64,000 bases of DNA, taken from positions 1-64,000 of the forward strand of contig CAJTQM010000008.1 in the NCBI GenBank assembly GCA_910578255.1, in the 5' to 3' direction. The notes under the pieces are model-generated. The model ran no database searches, was not told where the DNA came from, and saw only the letters and a program-made list of their open reading frames with translations. The DNA comes from an uncultured Oscillospiraceae bacterium (GTDB lineage: Bacteria; Bacillota; Clostridia; Oscillospirales; Ruminococcaceae). A program made the translations under genes and the position numbers. This document shows, piece after piece, positions 34,692 through 42,341 of this stretch. The stretch's first letter is position 1. Each line of letters starts with the position of its first letter.

Positions 34692-35240
34692 ATGAAGAAA
34701 CGAAAACTCTATGTCATTGTCACCCGGACCAACACTCTCCCCTCCCGCGTGATTCGGGTCTGTACCCACTCGCCCTATAACCATGTTTCGTTAAGCTTTG
34801 CCAAGGAATTGCGGGACATGGTCAGCTTTGGACGGCTGTACCCGTCTTTTCCGGTACCCGGCGGCTTTGTACACGAGGGCAGGGACAAGGGTTTTTTCCA
34901 GCGCTTTCAGGACACACAGTGCAGGATTTACCAAAAGGAAGTGGGCGAGGGGGAATACCAGGCCTTTTTGCGGCTGCTGGGGCGGTTTCATCAAAAACGG
35001 TTTAAATTTAACCATCTGGGCCTGCTCACCCTGATGGCCGGCATCCCTCTGGAGCGGGACAACGCCTATTTCTGCTCGCAGTTTTGCGGAAGGATGCTGG
35101 CCGAAAGCGGGATTCATGCGTTTGAAAAGCCCTTTGGCCTGCTGCGCCCGGCGGATTTTTGCGATCTTGCGGGCTTTACCCTTTTGTACGAAGGCGCTTT
35201 GCAGGGCTTTGCGACGGAAAAGGCCCTGTGTCCCGCATGA
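34692..35240 (+). CDS. Permuted papain-like (YiiX/NlpC-type) cysteine hydrolase
   Basis: 182 aa, cytoplasmic, with no signal peptide. The histidine comes first, in THSPYNHVSLSF (His31), and the cysteine late, in DNAYFCSQFCGRML (Cys128), the circularly permuted order of the NlpC/P60 YiiX-like group. A polar residue after the histidine could complete the triad. Substrates in this group are amide bonds of peptidoglycan fragments, lipids or proteins; which one is unknown. ATG 34692 has GGCGGAAAG upstream. A near-perfect terminator follows at 35285. Confidence 0.75.
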   Translation: MKKRKLYVIVTRTNTLPSRVIRVCTHSPYNHVSLSFAKELRDMVSFGRLYPSFPVPGGFVHEGRDKGFFQRFQDTQCRIYQKEVGEGEYQAFLRLLGRFHQKRFKFNHLGLLTLMAGIPLERDNAYFCSQFCGRMLAESGIHAFEKPFGLLRPADFCDLAGFTLLYEGALQGFATEKALCPA

Positions 35241-35284
35241 AAAAGGGGGAGCGGAAAACCGCCGCGCGTCCCATACAAAAAACC

Positions 35285-35329
35285 AAAAAAGCAGGGCAGG
35301 ACCGCCGCGGTCCTGTCCTGCTTTTTTAT
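35285..35329 (+). terminator. Terminator hairpin A / left direct repeat
   Basis: GCAGGGCAGGACCGC / GCGGTCCTGTCCTGC stem with six A before and six T after, so it works in both directions. The whole 45-bp unit recurs at 37258-37302 with only two differences, flanking the AT-rich cassette. Confidence 0.9.
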
Positions 35330-35537
35330 TCGGGTATTATATTGTAGTGCGTTTTGTGCCTTCCGCGGCAGGCGGATCATGGGACAAGTAAAGGAAATGT
35401 AAAAGAGAAAGACCCTGGTGGTAGAAGGATTCTCTACCAAAAGTGGAATTTAGATAGGAATTCAACGAATCGGTTATTTATGGCTTTGATGTACTGTGTC
35501 ATAATAAGAATATATTCTTTTGAAAGGAATGATGGCT
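35330..35537 (+). other. Cassette leader region
   Basis: Between the left hairpin and the first cassette gene. It becomes AT-rich from about 35390. It holds a small GGTAGA/TCTACC hairpin near 35423 and a probable -10 CATAAT at 35500 without a good -35. No gene is visible. Confidence 0.45.
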
Positions 35538-36368
35538 GTGAATCGAATCGGGAAAAATATTTATTCTCTGAGAAAAAAGCAGGGTCTTACACAGGAAGAA
35601 CTGGCCCAATTAATAAATGTTTCGTTTCAGGCTATTTCTAAATGGGAAAATGGCAACTCAACTCCGGATATCTCTACATTGCCTCTTCTTGCCAATATTT
35701 TTCACTGCAATATTGATGCGCTCCTTGGATATCCTGCGGAGCAGCAGAAAATCATGGATTACGAGGAACGTTATAAATCGGCTGGGTATTATTGGGGAAA
35801 ACAGCCTTCTAATATGTGCTATGAGGTTATGAAAATTTGTCCGCCCCAAAAACCGTTGCGCTTACTTGACGTAGCTTGCGGCGAAGGGAAAAATGCTGTC
35901 TTCTTTGCACGAAACGGATATACTGTCACAGCATTCGATGCAGTGGCTTTAGGATTGGATAAGGCACGAAGACTTGCAGACCAGGTAGGTGTTGAAATCA
36001 ATTTTTTTCAGGCGAATATGCTGGATTTTCGCATTGACAATGAATTTGACATTATTTTTTGTTCCGGGGCTTTACACTATATCCCGCAAAATCTGAGAAA
36101 GGAACTTTTGGAAAATTATCAAAAACATACCGCTGTTGGAGGGCTTCATGCACTGAATGTTTTTGTAAGAAAGCCATTTGTAAAAAATCTGTCCGATTGG
36201 AAAGAAGGCCGGTATAAATGGGCATCGGGAGAACTTTTTACCCATTATGCCGACTGGCTTATACTCTCTTGCGGTGAGCATATTTTCGATTGTATGAGCG
36301 GAGGAACACCTCACAAACATTGTATGGACACAATTTATGCACTAAAACAGGCGGGAGAAAATCAATGA
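35538..36368 (+). CDS. XRE-type helix-turn-helix fused to class I methyltransferase
   Basis: 276 aa. Residues 4-63 are an HTH_3 DNA-binding domain (LRKKQGLTQEELAQLINVS, AISKWENGNSTPDISTL). From ~95 comes a SAM-dependent methyltransferase with motif I LLDVACGEGKN (109-119), AFDAVALGLDKAR, and FDIIFCSGALHYI, close to the TehB/UbiE-like group. It could be a metabolite methyltransferase that also binds DNA, or a regulator sensing SAM. I choose GTG 35538, nine bases after AAAGGA; ATG 35529/35532 and TTG 35520 are too close to or before that site. Codon usage is AT-rich, unlike its neighbours. It overlaps the purC-like gene (ATGA). Confidence 0.82.
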   Translation: MNRIGKNIYSLRKKQGLTQEELAQLINVSFQAISKWENGNSTPDISTLPLLANIFHCNIDALLGYPAEQQKIMDYEERYKSAGYYWGKQPSNMCYEVMKICPPQKPLRLLDVACGEGKNAVFFARNGYTVTAFDAVALGLDKARRLADQVGVEINFFQANMLDFRIDNEFDIIFCSGALHYIPQNLRKELLENYQKHTAVGGLHALNVFVRKPFVKNLSDWKEGRYKWASGELFTHYADWLILSCGEHIFDCMSGGTPHKHCMDTIYALKQAGENQ

Positions 36369-37216
36369 TGAAAAAAATTCTTTCGGGCAAGGTTCGAGAC
36401 GTTTATGAAATAAACAGCGAGGAACTCGTTATTGTTACCACTGACAGAATCTCTGCGTTTGATGTAATCTTACGTTCAACGATAGAAAAGAAAGGCATTG
36501 CATTGAATTTGCTCTCCTTATATTGGTTCCATTACACAAATTCTATTATTCCAAATCACATTCTATCTTCGGATTTTCGTGATATGCCTGCATGCTTTTC
36601 TGAAAACCCCAAGCTGTATGATAAACGCACGGTTCTTGTAAAAAAGTTGAAGATGTTGCCATATGAATTTATTGTACGGGGGTATATGTTCGGCAGCATG
36701 TGGGATGCATATAAAAACGCAAGGTGTTTTTGTGGACAGAAAATAGAAAACCAATATGAACTTGCGCAAAAGCTTGAAAGGCCAATCGTAACGCCTTCCA
36801 TAAAAAATAATATGGGCCATGATGAATACATTTCCCTTGAAAGATTAAGGAAAGAAATAGGGAAAAAAGAAGCGGACAGAATTTGCAGCATCTGCTTAAA
36901 TCTTTATGAGACGTGCTATGCGCACGCTTTAAAAAAAGGAATGATTATTGCCGATGCAAAATTGGAATTCGGATATGATACATATGGCAGGCTTATTTTA
37001 GGAGATGAAATTTTCACTCCGGATTCCAGCAGATATTGGGCTTTGTCTGACTGGACAATGGGCGTATCGCCGAAATCATATGATAAACAGTTTGTCCGGG
37101 ACTGGTTGATTGAACATAAGCTAAACGGCGTAACACCGGCTCCTGCACTTCCGGAAGATATTGTAAGGAAAACGGCTGCTCTTTATCAAGACTGCTATAG
37201 AAAAATAACAAAATAA
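36365..37216 (+). CDS. SAICAR synthase, yeast-type (PurC-like)
   Basis: 283 aa. Motifs in order: ILSGKVRDVYEI, VTTDRISAFDVI, KKLKMLPYEFIVRGYMFGSMW, NNMGHDEYIS, IIADAKLEFGYD, LGDEIFTPDSSRYW, SYDKQFVRDWLIEHKLNG. This is the longer Ade1-like form of phosphoribosylaminoimidazole-succinocarboxamide synthase, which joins CAIR and aspartate using ATP. All recognisable substrate loops are present, so it should be active. No other purine gene is near. It is translationally coupled to the XRE-methyltransferase and shares its AT-rich codon use, pointing to acquisition as a pair (inference). It may be a second purC or a re-purposed enzyme. Confidence 0.9.
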   Translation: MMKKILSGKVRDVYEINSEELVIVTTDRISAFDVILRSTIEKKGIALNLLSLYWFHYTNSIIPNHILSSDFRDMPACFSENPKLYDKRTVLVKKLKMLPYEFIVRGYMFGSMWDAYKNARCFCGQKIENQYELAQKLERPIVTPSIKNNMGHDEYISLERLRKEIGKKEADRICSICLNLYETCYAHALKKGMIIADAKLEFGYDTYGRLILGDEIFTPDSSRYWALSDWTMGVSPKSYDKQFVRDWLIEHKLNGVTPAPALPEDIVRKTAALYQDCYRKITK

Positions 37217-37257
37217 AGGAATACTAACTCTATCCCCTCCTTATTGCTGCAAGAGAT

Positions 37258-37302
37258 AAAAAAGCAGGGCAAGACCGCCGCGGTCCTGCCCTGCTTTTTT
37301 AT
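37258..37302 (-). terminator. Terminator hairpin B / right direct repeat
   Basis: GCAGGGCAAGACCGC / GCGGTCCTGCCCTGC with A6 and T6 flanks. It matches hairpin A at 43 of 45 positions. It also ends transcription from the - strand gene at 37353. Confidence 0.9.
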
Positions 37303-37352
37303 CTTGGCATATTGTTTTTATTTGCGATTCGGAGCGAAAAAACCGCGATTTG

Positions 37353-37559
37353 CTAAGGAATCTTATGGAAAATCACCGTTTGTTCTTTTCTGGATATTTT
37401 CCCCACCACGTAGCCGTATTCCGTCAGTTCTTTTTTGTAGGTTAGAAAAGAATGGTCGATGGGGATCCCCACAATCGCCTGGATTTCCTCAAAGGTAAGC
37501 CGGCAGGTCTTGCTGCCGCCGCGCTGCACATATTCCCACAAAGGCTGATATTTACTCAT
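37353..37559 (-). CDS. Small conserved protein (DUF7662-like)
   Basis: 68 aa. It starts MSKYQPLWEYVQRGGSKTCRLTFEEIQ and continues to IVGIPIDHSFLTYKKEL. This resembles a widespread family of short bacterial proteins of unknown function with a likely winged-helix-like fold. No catalytic motif is visible. GGGAGG lies seven bases before the ATG. It is 57 bp downstream of the transglutaminase-like gene on the same strand. Confidence 0.75.
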   Translation of the reverse strand: MSKYQPLWEYVQRGGSKTCRLTFEEIQAIVGIPIDHSFLTYKKELTEYGYVVGKISRKEQTVIFHKIP

Positions 37560-37616
37560 GGTATCCTCCCAAAATTCCGGCGGGATCGACGCCCGTTTTG
37601 CCGCCCGGATGACATT

Positions 37617-38888
37617 TCAGGCGGCCTTTTCAAAGATCACCTGGATCTGGCTGTTTCCCTCCAGCACAAAGGCTAAAGAGGCGCGCTCCCGGGCCGACGC
37701 GACGGTTTTCCCGCCGCTGATCACCAAAATCTCGCCCACCCGATAGCCCGGCTCCGGAAAGGCCAGAACCTGCAGACCGGTTCCGTTGGCGATGGCACGG
37801 CTTCCCTGGGAAAAGCCGGAACCGTCTCTTCGCACCCAATACCGGCCGTTTTTGGAAAAAAGGCAGGATACGCGGCTGAAGCCGGTTTCGACTTCGGGGA
37901 TGATGGCCGGGCGGCGCTCCGGCTGGGGATTTTTTGCGGCGGGCGCATCTTCCCTGGCGGCAAAGGCCTCTGCCGCGCCGCCTAAAATCTGCGGAACCGC
38001 GTTTCCGTCGTCCTCGCCGGGGATGTAATCGCTCCAGGACAGGGGCGGATAGGAAAAGCCGGTGGAGAAGCCCTCCAGCAATCCGCCGCTTTCCAGATGG
38101 TCGCTCACCGACCCCGCGCCCTTTAAAAAGTAATTGTAGCCGCTTTCGCCGGGAGAGTCGTCAAAGGTGGCGTCCACCAGATAATAGCTGCCGCCCAGCT
38201 GCACATAGTTCCACATGTGCGGCTCTCCCTCCACCGTTCCGCCGATGATTTCACAGGGGATGCCGGACCGGTCGCACAAAAGCTTAAAGGCCTTGGCGTA
38301 CCCTTCGCAGATGGCGCTGCCCGTCACCAAAGCGCCGTAGGCCTCGCAGGAGACCGGGTCGTAGGAGGAAACCGCGTCGGTATTATAGGTGCAGCGGGCC
38401 AAAATTTCGTCGTGGAAATAGCGCACCTTGTCATAGTCGGTACCGGAGGCGTTTTGCAAAATCGCGCTGACCGCCCGTTCCAAAGCGTATTGCTGCGACT
38501 GGTAGGAGGAGGTGGTCAGGGCGGCGCGCAGGGAAAATCCCACTACCTGGACGGTGCTCCCTTCCATATAATACTGGGTGGAAAAGGAAAAGCCGTACTT
38601 GTCCAGCCAGACCACCTCCGGATGGTCGCGGTAAAAGGCTTCGTATGCCCGGGCCACCAGCCGCTGCATGTCGCTATTGGCCTCTTCAGTAGAGGAATAG
38701 GTCAAAGTCCGAGAAAGTTCATAGCTGAAGGAGTCGTACCCCTGGGACAGCTTGGAGGTCAAGACGTCGTAAATTTCCCCCTCCATGCCGTCAAGCTGGC
38801 CGCGATAGGATGAGGCGGCCTCTGCCGTTACCGGTACATGGATCAGAATCACAAGGGCGAGCAGTAGGGCGGTCAGGCTTTTTTTCAT
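37617..38888 (-). CDS. Secreted transglutaminase-like protein
   Basis: 423 aa. Signal peptide (1-25, TAEA/A). A helical region with YDSFSYELSRTLTY, HPEVVWLDKYGF precedes a transglutaminase-like core with Cys194 (GSAICEGYAKAFKLLCD), His224 (GEPHMWNYV) and Asp239 (YYLVDATFDD), an intact triad. A Pro/Ala-rich linker (~300-330) leads to a small C-terminal beta domain. Such proteins act as extracellular proteases or cross-linkers. ATG 38888 has AAAGGA nine bases upstream; the earlier in-frame ATG does not. A TATAAT lies at about 38945-38950 on the - strand. Confidence 0.87.
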   Translation of the reverse strand: MKKSLTALLLALVILIHVPVTAEAASSYRGQLDGMEGEIYDVLTSKLSQGYDSFSYELSRTLTYSSTEEANSDMQRLVARAYEAFYRDHPEVVWLDKYGFSFSTQYYMEGSTVQVVGFSLRAALTTSSYQSQQYALERAVSAILQNASGTDYDKVRYFHDEILARCTYNTDAVSSYDPVSCEAYGALVTGSAICEGYAKAFKLLCDRSGIPCEIIGGTVEGEPHMWNYVQLGGSYYLVDATFDDSPGESGYNYFLKGAGSVSDHLESGGLLEGFSTGFSYPPLSWSDYIPGEDDGNAVPQILGGAAEAFAAREDAPAAKNPQPERRPAIIPEVETGFSRVSCLFSKNGRYWVRRDGSGFSQGSRAIANGTGLQVLAFPEPGYRVGEILVISGGKTVASARERASLAFVLEGNSQIQVIFEKAA

Positions 38889-39070
38889 CAGGATAATCCT
38901 TTCATACAAATCTTCCGGTGGATTTTACCGAATCCGCTAACTTCTATTATACGGAAAAAAGAAGTGCAGCGCCAGCCAATCATGTGAAAATTCGGTAAAA
39001 AAGTTATCCTGATCGTGTTAAAAATACCTGAATTTGCAAAATGTATAAAATGAGATGGGATCCAGAGGCC

Positions 39071-40291
39071 TTAGCGGCCTTTACGCGGCTTGGCCATGCG
39101 AAACGCCTTTCGGCCCAGCAGCAGGATTGCCGCTGCCGCCACGGCCAGCACTGTGCCCTCCAGCCGGAAAGCAGGACCGGTACCCAGCGCTTCGCACAGA
39201 AAACTCAGGGCGGGGGTGGCGGCGATCATACAGACGCTGAACAGCAACGAGCCCACCGAAATGAGGGTGGCCCGCTGGTCGGAGGGAAGGTCCCGGTTGA
39301 CCTCGCCGCTGGTGGCGGTTTCCAGCACCAGGGTGGAAAACCGCAGCAGAAATCCGCCGGACACCGAGAGAGCCGACAGGGCGGATCCGGTGAGCAGCAG
39401 GGCGAGGAAGCTTAGCACAACGCAGCCCTTGGCCAGACGGCCGAAGGGGAGCCGGGCCGCCAGCCAGGGGGCGCATTTGGTCCCGGCCATGCCGCCGGCC
39501 TCTACCGCCAGCAAAAAGACGCCGATCCACCCGAAGGGGACGCCATTGGCGGAAAAGTGCTGCTGCAAAAAGAAGATGGTCAGGGTCGCGCCGCAGCCGC
39601 ACAGCGCGTCCAGCGCCATTTTGGCGGCAATCTCCCTGTGCTGCCAAAGAAACCGGGCGCTGACCGCAATTTGTTCCAGGATCCCCCGGCCCAAGGCGGA
39701 CAGGGAGAAACGGGGACGGTTTTTCTGCGCCTCGGTCACCGCCGGCTCTTGCATGTTCCAGGCGATGAGCACGCTGGTGCCGGAAAAGGCCATGTTGCAA
39801 AGGTAGGAGAAGACATAGCCGATGCGCCCGGCGATACCGGCGGTCAGCTTGGAGAGACTGACGGCGACGCTGCACAAAAACCGCTGGTTCGAGTTGACCG
39901 ACAGGTACCGTTCCTCCTGGCCGCAGGCCTTTAGGCTGTCGTAGGTCAAAGCGTCCCGGGTGCCGGAATCCAGATTGTAGCCTAATGTAGTGAGCACCAT
40001 GGCCAGGCACAGGCTGGGCAGGTTCCAGGCGATCAGCGTGAGAAAGGCGGACAGGGTCATACAGATATAGCTGGCCGCGATGGTCTTTTTGCGGCCGAAC
40101 AGGTCGGCGATGGCGCCAGAGGGGATTTCGAACAGAAAGCTCGCGATGTGGAAAACCGTTTCGGCGATGCCCACCTCCATGAGCGAAAAGCCCCGCTGCA
40201 GTAAAAACAGGACCCAGACCCCGTCGGTCAAGGAGAAGGTACCGAAGATTTCCAAAAGATAAAACAGACGGATCTGCCGTTTGAGTTTCAT
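39071..40291 (-). CDS. Major facilitator superfamily transporter
   Basis: 406 aa with about 12 hydrophobic segments. The loop between helices 2 and 3 reads GAIADLFGRKKTIAASY, the standard MFS G-x-x-x-D-x-x-G-R-K signature. The start FYLLEIFGTFSLTDGVWVLFLLQRGFSLMEVGI resembles drug-efflux-like members in Firmicutes. Substrate unknown. ATG 40291 has AAAGGATG eight bases before it. The ORF on the same strand in another frame (39081-40355) is a shadow without membrane pattern. Confidence 0.88.
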   Translation of the reverse strand: MKLKRQIRLFYLLEIFGTFSLTDGVWVLFLLQRGFSLMEVGIAETVFHIASFLFEIPSGAIADLFGRKKTIAASYICMTLSAFLTLIAWNLPSLCLAMVLTTLGYNLDSGTRDALTYDSLKACGQEERYLSVNSNQRFLCSVAVSLSKLTAGIAGRIGYVFSYLCNMAFSGTSVLIAWNMQEPAVTEAQKNRPRFSLSALGRGILEQIAVSARFLWQHREIAAKMALDALCGCGATLTIFFLQQHFSANGVPFGWIGVFLLAVEAGGMAGTKCAPWLAARLPFGRLAKGCVVLSFLALLLTGSALSALSVSGGFLLRFSTLVLETATSGEVNRDLPSDQRATLISVGSLLFSVCMIAATPALSFLCEALGTGPAFRLEGTVLAVAAAAILLLGRKAFRMAKPRKGR

Positions 40292-40337
40292 AAAAATACA
40301 TCCTTTCACAAAAATGGGATCGGGAAAGGATAGATGC

Positions 40338-40373
40338 AAAAAAGCGCATGGCCACAGGCCATGCGCTTTTGGT
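40338..40373 (-). terminator. Terminator upstream of MFS gene
   Basis: AAGCGCATGGCC-ACA-GGCCATGCGCTT, with TTTTTT on the - strand side. It ends transcription from the GRAM-like gene and the small ORF. Confidence 0.85.
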
Positions 40374-40406
40374 TCGGCTAAAGCTTACCGCCCGAAGAGC
40401 ATGCTG

Positions 40407-40493
40407 TCACCATCGAAAAATGGGCGCACCTATCCCCTGGACGGAAAACTTGTTTCCATTGGAAATGTATACCATTCGCATTTTCCAGCCCAT
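40407..40493 (-). CDS. Possible 28-residue protein
   Basis: ATG 40493 has AAAGGAG at nine bases on the - strand, followed by 28 codons (MGWKMRMVYISNGNKFSVQG...) ending in TGA. It lies 42 bp after the GRAM-like gene and before that unit's terminator. The ribosome site is as good as those of its neighbours, but the peptide matches nothing I recognise. It may be a real microprotein or a remnant. Confidence 0.4.
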   Translation of the reverse strand: MGWKMRMVYISNGNKFSVQGIGAPIFRW

Positions 40494-40535
40494 GGTCGGG
40501 TCTCCTTTCGACGGTTTTGGAGTTTTTACAGCGGT

Positions 40536-40859
40536 TTACAGCGCCTGAACACCCACCTGCCGCAGCCAGGTCTGCAAATTCTTGGCGGGAAAGCCGGTGA
40601 GGGGATACTCCTCGCCGGACTGGCTGTGGATGGTCACCTGGGTGATAAACAGGGTCTTGCTCACCGAAAAGCCCTTGATTTGGGCAAGCGGAAGGTCCAT
40701 CAGGGCGCTCCCGGATAAATCCATGTAAAAGCACACCCGCTGATTGGTCACATAAATCTTACCCTGGAAGGGTTTTTTTGTCAACCCCGACTTTTGAAAA
40801 AGCGACATGGGGCCGCTGCCCGCCAGCGCCTCGCCGGGGGCCGGCTGAAATTTTGCCAT
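40536..40859 (-). CDS. Small GRAM/bacterial PH-like domain protein
   Basis: 107 aa. The pattern GKIYVTNQRVCFYMDLSG, followed by MDLPLAQIKGFSVSKT, is the G-x-L-x-(V/L)TNxR(V/L) strand pair seen in GRAM and bacterial PH-like domains. The whole protein is one such domain, without a membrane segment. Function unknown; relatives are often stress or membrane associated. AAGGAGGT precedes the ATG. It is 38 bp downstream of the dipeptidase genes and could be in their operon. Confidence 0.68.
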   Translation of the reverse strand: MAKFQPAPGEALAGSGPMSLFQKSGLTKKPFQGKIYVTNQRVCFYMDLSGSALMDLPLAQIKGFSVSKTLFITQVTIHSQSGEEYPLTGFPAKNLQTWLRQVGVQAL

Positions 40860-40897
40860 AGGTCAAAACCTCCTTGGATGTTAAGCGGCGCAGGCTT

Positions 40898-42325
40898 TTA
40901 CAGCATCTGGTCCAGCTCTAAAAGCGCCCGGACATACACCCGCAGGTTTAACAAGAGGTTGGGGATGTCGCAGTACTCGTCGGCCTGGTGGGCGCCGCCC
41001 TTGGCAAAGCCGAACAGCCGCACCCGGCCCGGCACCGTTGCGCCGTAGGGGATGGCGTTGGGCAGACGGCGGGCATAGGTGCCGCCGTCCTTTAACGGCT
41101 CGATGTCCGGCTGCTCCAGCGCGTCCCGGGCCACCTCGATCAGCTTTTGGGCCACGGGGTTTTCCAGCGAGATGTAAAACGGGTCCAGGTTGCTGAAGGA
41201 TTCCAACTCCATGGGGGAAGCCGCCCAGGCCGCTTTGATGCCGGAGAGAATCTTGTCCTTGTCTGCCAGCGAGGGGTAGCGGATATCCGGGTAGAAGCAG
41301 ATGCGCCCTTCCTCCATGCGGATCATGTTAAACGAGCAGCGCAGCGGGCCGTTGGGCTCGTCGTTGCAGGCGATGCCGATTTTTTCGCCCCGGTAGTCGT
41401 CGGAAACGCCGGCCATCCAGTCCAGGACCTCCTGGCCGTTGCCGGTGAGCAGACCGCTGCCGGCCAGCACCTTACAAAGCCGCGCCGTGGCGGTCCAGGT
41501 GCCGATGGGGTCGCGGACTACTTTGTTTTCGTCCTTCTCCACGGTGATCTTTACACCGCCTTCGACCTTTTCCACGGTGGTCTTTTCGAATTTCTCCAGC
41601 GCCTTTTTCGCCTGGTCCGGCGAAACGCCCTCCAGCACCGCCCAGGCGATAGGGGAACCGGCATTGACCGCCAGTCCGGACCACATATCCGTAAGGTTGC
41701 CGGTCATTTTCGGGGATTTGAGCACCGATTTGGTGATCCCCTTTTCCGCGTAGGTGATGGGGTATTTGGCATCCGGCACCAGGGAGAATTTGGGGCATTT
41801 TTCCCTTGCCAAAAACTCGGGAATATCATTCATGCCGATTTCCTCGTTCATGCCAAAGACCAGCATCACGTTGTTTTTGAGTTTGATGTCGTGTTCTTTT
41901 AAGTAGCGCATGGCGTACAGCGCCATGATGCCGCAGGACTTATTGTCCGCGGTGCCCCGGGCAAACAGATATTTTCCGTCCTCGGACAGAATCGGGTCAA
42001 AGGGGTCATGGGTCCAGCCCTCCCCCTCGGGAACGATATCCATATGGGAGAAAATGCCGATGGAATCGTTATCCGGGTTGTTGCCGTAAACCGCGCTGCC
42101 GCAGAAATTGTCGTAGTTGCGGGTCTCGAAGCCGTAGCGGCCGGACATCTCCAGCGCCTTGTCCAGCATCTGGCGGCAGGCGGCGCCAAAAGGCTTTTCC
42201 GGGTCCTCTTTATTCATGATGCTGACGCTGCGAATGCGGCAGACCTCCGAAATATCCTTGACAAATTCTTCCCGATGGGCTTCGGCCCACTGGTCCACCT
42301 CGCTGTAAAGCTTTTTCCAATCCAT
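40898..42325 (-). CDS. M20 dipeptidase (PepV/Sapep-like), copy 2
   Basis: 475 aa. Metal-site motifs: GIFSHMDIVPEGEGW (His and Asp), LFARGTADNKSCG (Asp), FGMNEEIGMNDIPEF (Glu-Glu), VPDAKYP, and a late AKGGAHQADEYCDI histidine. It is a cytosolic Zn/Mn dipeptidase of the Sapep/PepV group, which takes dipeptides including beta-Ala or D-residue forms. AAAGGAGGAG precedes the ATG. It lies 16 bp after its paralogue at 42342, with which it shares most motifs, so this is an old tandem duplication. Confidence 0.92.
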   Translation of the reverse strand: MDWKKLYSEVDQWAEAHREEFVKDISEVCRIRSVSIMNKEDPEKPFGAACRQMLDKALEMSGRYGFETRNYDNFCGSAVYGNNPDNDSIGIFSHMDIVPEGEGWTHDPFDPILSEDGKYLFARGTADNKSCGIMALYAMRYLKEHDIKLKNNVMLVFGMNEEIGMNDIPEFLAREKCPKFSLVPDAKYPITYAEKGITKSVLKSPKMTGNLTDMWSGLAVNAGSPIAWAVLEGVSPDQAKKALEKFEKTTVEKVEGGVKITVEKDENKVVRDPIGTWTATARLCKVLAGSGLLTGNGQEVLDWMAGVSDDYRGEKIGIACNDEPNGPLRCSFNMIRMEEGRICFYPDIRYPSLADKDKILSGIKAAWAASPMELESFSNLDPFYISLENPVAQKLIEVARDALEQPDIEPLKDGGTYARRLPNAIPYGATVPGRVRLFGFAKGGAHQADEYCDIPNLLLNLRVYVRALLELDQML

Positions 42326-42341
42326 GTTGCTCCTCCTTTGG

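Noticed and set aside
39081..40355. 424-residue - strand ORF overlapping the MFS gene
   Set aside because: It has no membrane helices and is Arg/Pro rich; the 406-aa frame has the clear MFS pattern.
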